In this document: piece after piece, positions 22,201 through 33,587 of the stretch
How the letters are laid out: every line of letters starts with the position of its first letter
Numbering within the stretch: position 1 is the first letter of the stretch
Assembly: GCA_020310875.1 (NCBI GenBank)
Contig: CM035441.1
Location: 90,222,495 to 90,286,494 of the forward strand
Reading direction: 5' to 3'
DNA from: Ceratopteris richardii
Lineage: Eukaryota > Streptophyta > Polypodiopsida > Polypodiales > Pteridaceae
DNA length: 64,000 nucleotides
The notes under the pieces: model-generated
Seen by the model: the letters and a program-made list of their open reading frames with translations, nothing else
Told to the model about the DNA's origin: nothing
Database searches by the model: none
Made by a program: the position numbers and the translations under genes

Positions 22201-24532
22201 CACACATGGTCACTCATGCCTAAAATCAAGTAAATGAATGCTATAGAAAATAAATGGGTAAACAAGGAAAAAAGAAATTTTGATGTCAGCATATCTAGGT
22301 ATAAAGCAAGACTCGTAGCCAAGGGATTTTGAAAAACCTATGGCATTGACTTTGAGGATACTTTTAGCCTTATAGCAAGGATGACTACGGTAAGAACTCT
22401 CATTGCAACTGCAGCCTCAAAGAGTTGGACGATCCACCAACTAGATGTGAAGAACACTTTCCTAAACGATGACCTAGTGGAGACTATTTTCATGGAGCAG
22501 CCCAAAGGGTTTGAAGATCAGTAGTATCCACATATGTGTGCAGGCTAAAGAAGGCTCTTTATGGTATGAAGCAAGCACCAAGAGCATGGAATCACAGATT
22601 AATGAAATATTTGGCCAAGTGTGGCTATAAATAAAGTGATATCGACTGATCATTATATATGAAAAAGGAAGGTCATCAAGTTATCTACATTTCCATATAT
22701 GTAGATGATCTCATTCTTATATACATTTCCATATATGAAAAAGCTTGGAGAAGAATTCTAGATCTCGAATCTTGGAGACTTGAAGTACTTCTTAGGCATA
22801 GAAGTAATTTACAAGGATGAAGCTATATATGACATGCAAAGAAAGTACATTCTTGATATACTAACGAATTATGGAGTGTGTAATTGTGAGTGAATTTCGA
22901 ACCCATTGTAGGTAAATGTAAAGATGAGTGCAAATGAGGAAGAAGACATTGAATATGTTACTTTGTAGAGATTCATTGCAAGATCTTTGAACTATGCAAC
23001 TCTTACTAGGCTAGGCATGAAACATGTAATAGGAGTTCTCTCACAGTTTATGCAAACTCCCAAAGTGCAACATTGAATAGAAGCCAAGAGGTCCTTAGAT
23101 ATCTAAAGGGCAGTATAAATGAAGGTTTATTCTATGCTCATGATGAGGAATTATAGGTAAAAGCCTATTGTGATGTAGATTGGGCATGTTCAAAAGATGA
23201 TAAGGGAAGTACAAGTGGCTATATAGTCATGAGTTGAAGCAAGACTATCTTGTGGAGCTCTAAGAAGTATCCAATAGTAGCCCTATCTTCCACCAAAGAG
23301 GAATATAGAGCCTTGGCCTTCATCACATGTGAGATTATTGTCTAAGGAAGCTCCTTAAAGACTTAAAGACTTGTCTAAGGAAGCTCCTTAAACACCTAGC
23401 TTTTAATCCATTTTTTCATGCTAGGTCCAAGCACATTGCAATACACTATCATTTCATAAGAGAGAATGTGATTGCAAAAGAAAAGGTGGATCATGTAAGT
23501 ACCAAAGATCAATTTGAAGATATGTTTACAAAACGATTGGAAGGAACAAAGCTACTAAAACTCAAAAGAAGCATTGGCATGGTAGATTTAAGTTCAAGGC
23601 TTGAAGGGGAGTGTTTAAAATCAAGCCTTGACAAACACCAAATAAATGTTTTTCTTGTGTTTTTTAGGTATTATTCTAGTGGTTTTTCGGTGGCTTTGCA
23701 AAATTCTTCTAGTGCTCTTTTCGTATTATTCTAGTGGCCTAAAATTCTGAGGGATCATGTAGTCTGGTGTTATTCCTTCTTGTGGCCATCTAGTGTCTTT
23801 CCCGTAGTCCAGTAGATCAAGAGTCTCGTAGTTTAGTATGTTCTACCATACAAGAGTTCTGAATATTTTCCCAAATCAAAGCTAAATTTTTTGAGGCATA
23901 GATGACACGTGGACCTATTAATTAGAGGCTTGATATCATGAATTTCAGCTATCAAGTAGCCTCAACCACTTTCCTAACTTACAACTTACCAGAAATAATA
24001 AAGAGGCTGATTGAGACATTCTTGAAAAATTATAGGAGCACTTTTGACAGCCTATATATGTATGAATCAAGTCAAGAAAAGGATAGAATGACATCTACTC
24101 TCTTCCTAGAGTTAGGATAGAGCGTAAGTAAGTTGCTATATGCATCCCCTCTTGATTAGCAAGTGTTTATTTATCTTCTCTATAGTTAGCCATTGCTCAT
24201 TACCTCTCTGAGGAGTGAGCTAGTTTCCAACAGTATTTGTTTTCACTATAACTCCTTCTTTTGATATCCATTTCAAGTGATTCCACTTGCATTTGATCGT
24301 TTAAATTTTCTCTTTAATGTTGTGTGAATATTGTGACTATTCTTCAAGTGATGTTTGAGTAAAGTTGTAAATAGTGAAGGTGTATCTCTACACATAGGTA
24401 GACAACATTTCCAACAACTCGTCTAATTTGCATTAAAGGAAAAATAGTGACTCAAGATCACTGAGGAAAACAACTTGTGAGGGCTTAAAACATTCCAAAC
24501 TTGCATAGGGATGTTAAATCATTCCCTCAACA
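19202..24532 (+). mobile_element. Decayed Ty1/copia element (copia-2)
   Basis: The 5' LTR (19202-20191) starts TGTTAAAAATCAAGCC and ends CCCCCAACA. The 3' LTR (23612-24532) starts TGTTTAAAATCAAGCC and ends CCTCAACA. A primer site TGGTATCTGAGC follows the 5' LTR and a polypurine tract (GGCTTGAAGGGGAG) precedes the 3' LTR. The interior is about 3.4 kb, shorter than copia-1 because most of the integrase core is missing. Gag wording (QIEKLEKGNYQPW) places it in the same lineage as copia-1 and the relic at 50638. A promoter-like CTATATATG lies at about 19700. I see no matching target duplication. Confidence 0.9.
20450..23610 (+). pseudogene. Gag-pol remains of copia-2
   Basis: Fragments in order: Gag N-terminus (about 20450), Gag C-terminal part and RG-rich linker (20878-21177), protease-integrase zinc region with DLWHKRIGHINLQKL (21572-21919), a jump to reverse transcriptase at about 22080 that removes the integrase catalytic core, RT with SRYKARLVAKG, LDVKNTFLN, KQAPRAW and YVDDLIL (22300-22720), and RNase H with DWACSKDDKGSTSGY and KHIAIHYHF (23170-23460). 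Stops and frameshifts occur throughout. Confidence 0.9.
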
Positions 24533-25327
24533 AGCTACATGGGTAGAATCAACTCACCAAAAATGGCCATGTGGAGAGGAAAGTAGGAAAAATTGAAATC
24601 ATTATGCAGTGTGCACAAATGATGCCATATAAGTTAAAGTAGATTCACAAAAACACACTTATAAGAGGTTTAAACATGAGATGCAATACCAAAGTGTTTA
24701 TGAACACTCTACAAAGGTTGAGAACCACTTCAAACTAGATGAAGAAGGTTGAGAATAGTGTTTCTAAACACTCCACAAACTACTCTACAAACTTGAGAGA
24801 AGACACAATCCTTGAACAATGTCATGAATATGAATGATAAAGGTGCCCAAAAGCACTATAAATGTTGAAATGTGTTGCCAAAGTGGAACAAAATGGTGGG
24901 AGGCTGGGGAAAAAAGTGGTAGAAATGGGTGGGTGGGAGGGCTAATGGCATTTAAAATGCTCTTAAAGCATAAGAAAGATTATGAAACAAATTTCACCAC
25001 CTAAAGAATGCTGCGAGGAGCACCACCACCACCTCCAAAATAACAACCAAAAAATGAAAAACCAAGAGCTCCATCTAATGCTCAGATACAATATAAAGAC
25101 TAGACATACTAAATCAAAATGATAAGAAGAGTTTAATCACAATATGAAAGGGTGTGAGATTGAAAAGTGAGTAGACCATGAAATGGGAGAACTCACATGG
25201 ATTCGATGCCAAGAGCATGGATTAAGATCCTCAACCTTTGAACCAAGTACAAATTGGCAGAGAGGGCCTCCTTATGTAGATTTGGAGGGGCTCTATAAAG
25301 TAGATCATATATGGGATAATTCCCCTT
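24533..25327. other. Region without recognisable genes
   Basis: AT-rich; no coding motif, LTR boundary or RNA gene seen on either strand. Confidence 0.5.
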
Positions 25328-25473
25328 GAAGGAAAATGAATGCACAACTAAAAACAAATGACAAGGTATGCAAATAATTTGAGATAGAATATAAAAAAAT
25401 GAAGGAAAATGAATGCACAACTAAAAACAAATGACAAGGTATGCAAATAATTTGAGATAGAATATAAAAAAAT
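25328..25473. repeat. 73-bp tandem duplication
   Basis: 25328-25400 repeats at 25401-25473 with no visible change. A third, diverged relative lies at about 25866-25940. Confidence 0.88.
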
Positions 25474-25880
25474 GAAATGAAATTAGAGTGTCTCCTATAA
25501 AATGGAGATACACTATCATATTCTGAACATATACATCTTGAATCGAGATGCTCTTTCGCATTAGGATCCAATAATCTGATTCCATTGTTATTCCGGAAAC
25601 AGAGTATTCTCGAAATGAATGGTCATGTTTGACAAACATATAAAGCCGTCTTATTCCATGAGAGCAACATGTGTTTATTGTTGAAGAGATACCGCTTTCA
25701 CGTTTTCTTGTTGATAAAATTACAGACACGTTTCCTTCAATCAAGATTAGTATCTTTCTTTTACAAAATGAAATTGAATATCCTTTACATTTTCAAGACA
25801 TCAATGTTATCTATCATGCCACGCTATTAGTTTTGAAAGCCAAATAGTATCAGCCCCGTTTGTATCATAATGAATACACA
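25474..25880. repeat. Duplicated block, partner split by the mosaic LTR element
   Basis: This block (GAGTGTCTCCTATAAAATGG onward) is repeated with moderate divergence at 25930-25956 joined to 29453-30020. The partner is interrupted by the 25957-29452 element, so this copy shows the pre-insertion sequence. Confidence 0.8.
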
Positions 25881-25956
25881 ACTAAAAGTAAATGAAAAGG
25901 TACCCAAATAATTTGAGATACAATATAAAAAAAATGAAATGAAAACGGAGTGTCTT

Positions 25957-26404
25957 TGTAATAAAGTAAGTCTATGATCCAAGGGTCTAGCCGGTTCAGA
26001 CGGATCGAAAATCGGACACCCTTTGGTCATCCGTGTGTATGACCAACGATATCGAGTTTAGACTTACTAGGAGGTCTTGTTCTCTTGTGAACAAGTGATC
26101 CACTTAGCTTAGTGGTTAAGTCTCAAGGATGTGAAGGAGGAGGTTTTGGGTTCAATCCCCATGGGGGACATAGAGAGAGTATTTTGCCCAAAGAGATCTA
26201 GAGCCTTCTAGAATCATCCACTTGAGTTAACTTAAGTTGACTCGGACACTTGGGGCACATGCAGTTACATGGATGACACTTGGATGGTTAGTATCCACCT
26301 GCCTAAGAAGGCAGTCCCCTGGAGAGAGCTATATATAGAGGCATTTGGTTGGGAGGAGAGTCATCTCTCTAGCACGTGGTGGTCGTAATTGTTGTTCTCC
26401 TACA
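25957..26404 (+). repeat. 5' LTR of the mosaic element
   Basis: 448 bp. Contains a tRNA-like module (26098-26169) and downstream a Pol II-type TATA (CTATATATAG, about 26330). Thus it has two kinds of promoter-like sequence. Confidence 0.92.
26098..26169 (+). promoter_or_regulatory. tRNA-like module in LTR-B
   Basis: The A box TAGCTTAGTGGTTA and B box GGGTTCAATCCC match tRNA consensus closely. Numbering fits a tRNA: T8 at 26105, D-arm, exactly 23 nt for positions 26-48, anticodon loop ATGTGAA (U33, GTG, A37), T-stem TTGGG with four of five pairs, and an acceptor with four Watson-Crick pairs plus one wobble out of seven. A TTTT lies between the boxes in this copy (26144-26147) but not in the other LTR. 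Probably tRNA-derived; not a working tRNA. Confidence 0.75.
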
Positions 26405-27123
26405 TTGGTATCAAAGCCTAGGAAGTAGGCTTGGGAAAGATGGATTGATCAAATGGCCTCGAAAAAAGGCGCTTGAGCACCCTCTATATGAAAGGATACA
26501 AAGTGGTGCACGTCGCTTCCACAAGTTAGCCTTACAAAGATTGAGGTGTATCTCTCAATCCCTAGGTGGGATTGAGGCATGTAATATACCGTTGGAAAGA
26601 TCTTCGAACGAACTTTCCAAATCTGGGGAGATATTGATAAATTGTAAAGCCCTTGGGAAACCGTGGGTGGCACTTGACTGAGGGTCCAAGATACCAAACA
26701 CAGGTGAGAACAAGGTTCAAGGCTGAGGTTGAGAACAAGGGCCCAAGACACCAAGGTTGCGAAAAAGAAGAAGACACCAAGGTTGAGAGCAAGGGTTCAA
26801 GAGACTAAGGATGCAAACAAGGTTCAAGAAACTGTGCGAGGTTGAGGACATCAATTCAAGGGCACCTACGGAGTTGAAGGGGCTGACCATTAAGGCTAGA
26901 GGGATGCAAGAGTAGATCATTGAGGACAATCATTGACCAAGGGGGGAAGAATGTAATAAAGTGATAGGTTGGAGATGGTTGAACCACACACTTGATAGGT
27001 AGAAGATGGTTGAACTACACCCTAAGAGGGAGGATTAGGAAGTAATCCTCAACCATGGCTTTTGGGGCAAGTGGTTAGCCCATCACATTCCTAACCAAGA
27101 GGTTGTGAGTTCAATTCCTTACA
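26405..27123 (+). mobile_element. TRIM-A-type interior and 3' LTR inside the mosaic element
   Basis: 26405-26951 follows the TRIM-A interior from primer site to polypurine tract (CAAGGGGGGAAGAA). 26952-27123 is a TRIM-A LTR enlarged to 172 bp by a partial duplication of about 30 bp near its start. The 5' TRIM-A LTR is replaced by LTR-B exactly at the primer-site boundary. No plus-strand TTTT occurs from 26405 until 27060, where the LTR's own TTTT lies. Confidence 0.85.
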
Positions 27124-29004
27124 TTAAAAATAATTCCTTATCTAGTTAGAGGTAATGCCTGAAACTTAAAAATTCTCGTAAAATAATTGAAGAGATAAGG
27201 TACTCTATCAAGAGATGTTTTAGACTTTAGGATAAGTATCACCCACAATTAATGTGAATATAAAATAGGGTGGTATGGGACACCAAATTTGATACTCAGA
27301 TTGATGTAGGAAAGATGGTATGGGACATCGGACCATGGACGACAATTATCTTTTAGTCCTATTTTGGTTCTTGAAGTTAATTTTGATCCTCAAGAGAATT
27401 AAGACTTTTAAGAAGGAGTTTAATTCAAGAAGGATAAAATTAGTATCTTAAGATACTTCAAGATAACTTCAAGTTCAAGGAAACTGAAGATATGAAGTAA
27501 CTAACTTCCAAGATCTTCTTAGAATACTTCAAGCTTAAGTGTTATCGATCATAAATATTTGATAAATTTCTGAACAAAGTTGGACTTTGATTTCTAGTTG
27601 ATCTTTTCAACCAAGGATTCGATTGACTAAGTCAAGCATCAAGTTCCTAGTGTAACTTGGTAAATTCACTCTTTTGACTCAAAGAAATGCACAAGAATTG
27701 CATTCCCAGTAAGGAGTCAGAAAGATTGAATGTGACCTGAATTTAGCCTCAATAGAAGCATTATTTGAATACTAAACTCATCGAACAGAACCTCAGTGGG
27801 TCGACACACTGATGTTGGTAACCACACTAGTATGTTGTCGTTGGATGATGTTTTCGAGTTGCTCTGAATCTTTTTGAGAATCCATCTTATTTCTCTTAAA
27901 GATTAAAAACAAAAGCTTCAATACACTATTCAAATAGATCTTTGAAAAGTTAGAGTCGTGAGCCATCTAGACTTTGACTCAAAGCAAGTTTATCTATCTT
28001 CATAGTTTGAATTGGTTGTATAGAGTTTTAGATATTTCTTTCCGCTTTCCAAAACTTTTGGAATTGGCTCAGACATGGTATCTGATTCCTTTTGCATAAG
28101 ACTAGGGTCAGCCGATTAGAGTTAGATAACTAAATTGAACATCCTAGATGGATGTTATGTACAAGAACCTTCAATCTTCAAAAGATAATAAGTCTTCAAT
28201 CTTCAAAAGATAATAAGTCTAAGTGGACTTATTTATTTGAGTTTGCTACAAGTTATAGCATAAAAGATTTTCTAGAGTCCAGTATACTCTAGAATAGAGA
28301 AGTTAGGAATTGCTCATCGGATTCACAATTCCCAAGAACTTTTAGTTAAATTCTTTGAGAAAAATGTCCTAAGTTGGACAATTTTTCATTTTGAATTTGA
28401 ATTGGTCAAGTTAGTATGGTTGACTCAACAGAAGTGGTAAACTTTCTCCTACAGTTTACATCGGATTTTTTAACCCATTTGGACAAAGTAGTCCTCTAGT
28501 TGGGTGAAAAAATCAAGTAACTATTGGATCGGAGTTAACCATTGTGTCCAAGTTAGATGTTTGGGACAACTAAAATTTAAGTGGTCCAAATAAAATTCAA
28601 GTGAATCAAGAGTTCTCAAAGTTTTGTGAGGGATAAGAATTCCACCTTCATTACTAAGTCCATGCACTAGTCATGCAATGGACTAATAAGTGGAATCCAC
28701 CCAGTTCACATGTTTGTGCCTAGATTGCACATTGAGAAACTTTGAATTAGCTAGGGATAATTTTTAGATCCACCCTTATTATTCATTTACTACTTTGTAC
28801 TTTGACTACTTTATCAAAGTGCAAAGCAAGACAGTGTTTTTGAATCATTTGGAAAGGGATGCCACCACAGAGATGAGACATGTTCTTCAAGTTTTAGAAC
28901 ATGACCATGTTCTTCCAGTTTTATAACATGAGGCTCGGGGGTTGCCTAAAGTAGATATATAGCTCTATTTTCGAGGATGAAAATGTTTTCCAAGGGGGTA
29001 AGAA
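27124..29004 (+). other. Non-coding interior of the mosaic element
   Basis: About 1.9 kb without any open frame of note or recognised domain. Includes a short direct duplication around 28171-28217. Ends in the polypurine tract at 28991-29004. Confidence 0.6.
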
Positions 29005-29452
29005 TGTAATAAAGTAAGTCTATGATCCAAGGGTCAAGCCAGATCAAACGGATCAAAAATCGGACACTGTTTGGTCATCCATGCGTATGACCAAAGATCT
29101 CGAGTTTAGAGTTACTAGGAGGTCTTGTGCTCTTGTGAACAAGTGATCCACTTAGCTTAGTGATCAAGTCTCAAGGATGTGAAGGAGGAGGTCTTGGGTT
29201 CAATCCTCATGGGGGAAATGGGGAGAGTATTTTGCCCAAAGAGATTTAGAGCCTTCTAGAAGCATCCACTTGTCTTAACTCGAGTTGATTGGGACACTTG
29301 GCACACATGCAATTACATGGCTGACACTTGGATGGTTAGTATCCACCTGCCTAAGAAGGTAGTCCCCTCGAGAGAGCTATATATAGGGGCATCTGGTTGG
29401 GAGGAGAGTCATCTCTCTAGCATGTGGTGGTCGTAATTGTCGTTCTCTTGTA
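29005..29452 (+). repeat. 3' LTR of the mosaic element
   Basis: 448 bp, same length as the 5' LTR with scattered substitutions. The tRNA-like module (29146-29217) has a mutated A box (AGTGATCA instead of AGTGGTTA). Confidence 0.92.
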
Positions 29453-29601
29453 GTCTCCTAAATATAAAATGGAGGTACACTCGCATATTCTGAACATATA
29501 CATCCTGAATCGAGATGCTCTTTTGCATCTAATCACTAATATACCCTTTCACCATAATTGATTCATACAAGTTACAATTTCAAATAGTTAAAAGTAATCG
29601 A

Positions 29602-29604
<3 letters not shown>

Positions 29605-29691
<87 letters not shown>
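29605..29691. repeat. Compound (AT)n(AG)n microsatellite
   Basis: About 50 bp of AT followed directly by about 35 bp of AG. Confidence 0.97.
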
Positions 29692-29692
<1 letters not shown>

Positions 29693-30129
29693 GCATACAA
29701 ACAATGTTCATGGCTTCATAAAACAGTTTTATTAGGATCGTATAATCTGCTTCCATTGTTATTCGGGAAAGGACTATTCTCGAAATCAATGTCCATGTTT
29801 GACAAACACCTTAAAGCCGTCTGATTCTATGAGAGCAACATGTGTTCATTGTTGAAGAGATACCGCTTTAAGGTTTTCTTGTTGATAAAATTAAAGACAC
29901 GTTTCCTTCAATCAAGATTAGTTTCTTTCTTTGACACAATGAAATTGAGTATCCTCTACATTTTCAAGACATCGATGTGATCTATCATGCCACGCCATTA
30001 GTGTTGAAAGCCATATAATATCAGTCCGAATTCTCTCATTTTAATTTTCGAACTATATATCCGAAACATCAGTGGCGATTTTTCATCACACACAAGCGCA
30101 CACACACCGACATACACATACACACATAC

Positions 30130-30241
<112 letters not shown>

Positions 30242-30459
30242 TTTCGCAATAGACTTGCTCATTTTGAAGTTATACAGACTAAAGCAATATTGAGAGAAAA
30301 ACAACACTTTCTTTGTAGAATGAAACAACATATCACAACAAGGAGGGAAAGCAAAAGTTGAAGAAAATAGGCAAGGCGTATTGTCTTTTGGAGAAGAAAG
30401 AAAAAACTCTTCAACCAAATGCATAGATACAATGCACCGAATGACAGCTGAAGAAAGGT

Positions 30460-32170
30460 TAAACTCCTTTGGTTAAAGAGTTCTTACAAGTGGAGTTTTT
30501 AAATGAAAAAACAGTACTCCTACTCTATTCACATACACACATCTTAGACGCTATGAAGGAAAGAAGAAAAGAAATGAAAACATGATGACTGAAGAAAATC
30601 TACTTACATGGAATGCTCTATGAGCATAGACACTCAATTAGGAGAGTGTGAGCACTCTTGGCAAGAGCTTGAGTGAATGTGCTTGGAGTCAAGTGAGTTC
30701 CTTCTTATATGGAGTTGGGGCCAAATCTTCTAGGCTTGGACAAAACAGTGGAGCATGGAACTCTCAATACCCTCTCCATATGATGACCCTTTTGTTCTAC
30801 ACGTGGGAACTAGTGACATGCAATCACTTAGCCGATTGAGTTTTTAAGATCCAAGGACATATGGTATTATTAGACATAGCTTGAAGATATAGTATCCAAA
30901 TTTGACACATATGGCATCCTTTAGTTCTCATGCACATATGGAACCCATATGGTTTTTGTATCCATGGATATATGGGACTTAGGGTGTGTGGGCCATATAG
31001 CATCCCTTCGATCTTCAGACATATGGGAACGTAAGACATATACCTATTAATTTGGGATTCGGGTGGTTTTGTGGGGATCTAGGAACATATGGGATCCCTA
31101 GAAATGTATTTGTTGCATTATGGGGTATGTGGTGTCTTTTCTTAATCTATTCTCCTCCCTTTTGTTGTAGCATTTGAGTTCCATTATGGGATTAATTCGG
31201 AGGGTCATCCTCTTATTGCGGTAGCCTTCTCTTGGTGCGTTTGATGTTGGTGTAGCCTTTATTTACTAAGCTTCTTGGCCTTGTAGTGGAATTTTCAGTC
31301 TAATTTTCTTCAGAATAAATGTAGATCTTTATGCACCTTGGAGATACATAATTTTATCCAAGAGAGATTGAAAATTTTCTTGGCATTAGCAAGGTCCTAC
31401 CTTGAGTACTACTCAAGTAGTGTCTAATCCCTTACAAGAGAGCTTTGAAAAGTGCAATCCTAATGTGTATAATTAATTTCGAGACTTTTGAGAGAGTTGA
31501 TACCAACCATACATTCATAAGCTCCCAACTGGGGGGAGGTCTTCAACCTCATCGCCCTAGGAAATGGAGGTCCTGATTATCTAATATGTACTCCTTAGAT
31601 AGAGTTTTCATGGTGTTATCCTTGGATGGGTGAATTTTTTTTGCAACCTTCAAGGGTTTAAGTCTAGTAGTTCATGATGGTTTGCTAGACTACTACAAGA
31701 TTAAAGAGTTGATGGTCTAGCTATTGTGGTGTTACCATTTCCTTTTGCCTTTCTATGGTAGTAGAAATATCTACAAGATTTCTTAGATATCCTCTTTTTC
31801 TTTGAATATATCTTTGAGCACATGTGTTGTCAATCCATGATCAATGCTCTCAATCTACGTTCAGTTCTCCTGTGGTGTTACCATTTCCTTTGGCCTTGTT
31901 GTAGTAGCAGAAATGTCTACAAGGTTTCTAAGATCTCCTCTTTTCCTCAGAAATGTTTTCAGCACAAGTGTTATCATTCCATGTTCCAGATTTATGTTGT
32001 ACTCAACCTAGAACTTAGAGGTCCTCGTTTTATGATTTGTACTCCTTCTATAGTACTTGGTCAGTATTTGATTAGCTTTTATTATCAGCAATTGAATTTT
32101 ATTTATGAGTGGGTTTTGGCCCTTTACTTGTAATCCTAAGTGGGTGCTTGCCCCTTGCACCTGATGCAGT
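30460..32170. repeat. Duplicated block X, copy 1
   Basis: Matches 34470-35809 plus 37505-37660 with indels. Shared landmarks include GTGAGTTCCTTCTTATATGG, CTAGGCTTGGACAAAA and CTCAACCTAGA. No conserved reading frame links the two copies, so I read it as non-coding repeat sequence. It contains several ATATGG-rich short repeats (30850-31040). Confidence 0.7.
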
Positions 32171-32677
32171 TTTCCATCATCAATTTAACTTTCTCTCTTT
32201 CATCAAAGAAAAAACGGAGCACATACCTAAGAATGCATGATTTGAGTTATAACGTGGACTTGGAAGTCTCTTAAATTCGCATTTGGATGCTAGCACACCA
32301 TTCCCTTGGTTTAATATTAAAAAGACGTCGAACGTAAGAAGGAAGTGCCTAAAAGAAACTTTTCTCTCTCCACTGATAAGTTCAATCAATTTCTGCCTAT
32401 TTAAATATACGAACATATGTTTTTGTTAACCTTTTGATTATTGCTTATTTTAGTTTTATAACTTCAATTTCTTGCAAATTGATTATAGATGGGAAGAAGA
32501 TTCGAATGCAAAATGAATGCCCCTATAGATCGGTGCAGAGATGGAACTTAACTCTCATTTTCATAGTTCTTTTGCAACGTGATAATGTCACTTTTGGGTC
32601 CTAGTCATTGTATCTCATGGTTTTTGCACTTTTAAGAAACTTGTAAAAAGTAGGACAAACAATACATGTTAGATATT

Positions 32678-33237
32678 TATCACATAATCCTAGTAGGAGA
32701 TGGCTCAACCATGCCTTAAGAGAGAGGATTAGGAAGTAACCCTCAACCATGGCTTTTGGGGCAAGTGGTTAGCCCATCATACTCCTAACCGGGAGGTTGT
32801 GAGTTTGATTCCCAACATTGGTATCACAACCTAGTTGAGAAATCGAGTGAGATGAAGGTTTGTGCCTCATTTGTGTGCACTTGGAAAAAGTGCTTATCTA
32901 TGTTGAGTGTGAAACTGATCTTAGATGAAGGCACATGGGCATTTCGAAACCCATGCAGGGTGGGATAGGTCCAAATTTGATCCATGTGTTGGAGTTTGAG
33001 GTTGGTGGAAGCGCTGATGCATGGAAGTGGGTCCAAGAGATTCAGAAGGGTCCATAAGTGAGCATTGAGGACAATGCTCAGTATAAGGGGAAAGGAATGT
33101 CGCATAATCCTAGTAGAAGATGGTTGATCCATGCCTTAAGAGAGAGGATTAGGAAGTAATCCTCAACCATGGATTTTGGGGAAAGTGGCTAGCCCATCAT
33201 ACTCATAACCAGGAGATCGTGAGTTCAATTCCCAAGA
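32678..33237 (+). mobile_element. Complete TRIM (TRIM-C), older relative of TRIM-A
   Basis: 560 bp with two 140-bp LTRs (32678-32817, 33098-33237), TRIM-A-like but diverged, and a 280-bp interior unlike TRIM-A's apart from the ends. Primer site TTGGTATCACAACC follows the left LTR; AAGGGGAAAGGAA precedes the right. The 5-bp duplication ATATT is perfect (32673-32677, 33238-33242), and the paralogous block at about 43190 shows the empty site. tRNA-like modules sit at 32750-32815 and 33170-33235. The plus strand has no TTTT between the LTR motifs at 32754-32757 and 33174-33177. Confidence 0.95.
32750..32815 (+). promoter_or_regulatory. tRNA-like module in the TRIM-C LTR
   Basis: Same layout as TRIM-A: D-arm GGGC/GCCC, 23 nt for positions 26-48, anticodon loop CTCCTAA (U33, A37), T-loop TTTGATT followed by CCC. 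The shared CAACCATGGCTTTT just before and into the module is kept. Confidence 0.65.
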
Positions 33238-33587
33238 ATATTGTATATACCTTTTTATTTGCAATGGTAATTTCAAAACTTTTGGAATGGTAAAAATCTA
33301 TGTTCACTACTTTGAAATGAGGTTGGTCATGTTGTTTTTTGTTGTGTTATTTTTAAATATTTTCTTTGATGCAGAAACATTCATACCGTTTGGTGTTCTC
33401 TGCATTATTTTGTCATAAAAAACGCATCTTTTTAACTTTCACTATTTTATTATGTACTTTTAAAAGTGGACAGAGTCACTTTAGAAACTTGAAACTGTTA
33501 TAAAAATGGATTCTATGTGCTCATTTCTCACATTTGCACTCACACTTGAAAGAGAAGACAAGCCAGTAGAATTCTCGCATGCACATA

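Larger units (their letters stand above)
25957..29452 (+). mobile_element. Mosaic non-coding LTR element (LTR-B) with embedded TRIM-A interior
   Basis: 3,496 bp. LTRs of 448 bp each (25957-26404, 29005-29452) start TGTAATAAAGTAAG. The left one ends CTACA, the right has decayed to TTGTA. Flanks GTCTT and GTCTC match a 5-bp duplication at four of five bases. Primer site TTGGTATCAAAGCC (26405-26418) and polypurine tract CAAGGGGGTAAGAA (28991-29004) are present. The interior first repeats TRIM-A's interior and 3' LTR (26405-27123), then has 1.87 kb with no coding capacity that I can recognise. It cannot encode its own proteins. Confidence 0.9.

Noticed and set aside
26098-26169. Functional tRNA-His gene
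   Set aside because: Anticodon stem mispaired and TTTT inside the module; it is part of a duplicated LTR.
31822-32133. Plus-strand open frame of about 100 codons in block X
   Set aside because: The homologous stretch in the second block copy does not keep the frame, and no domain is recognisable.
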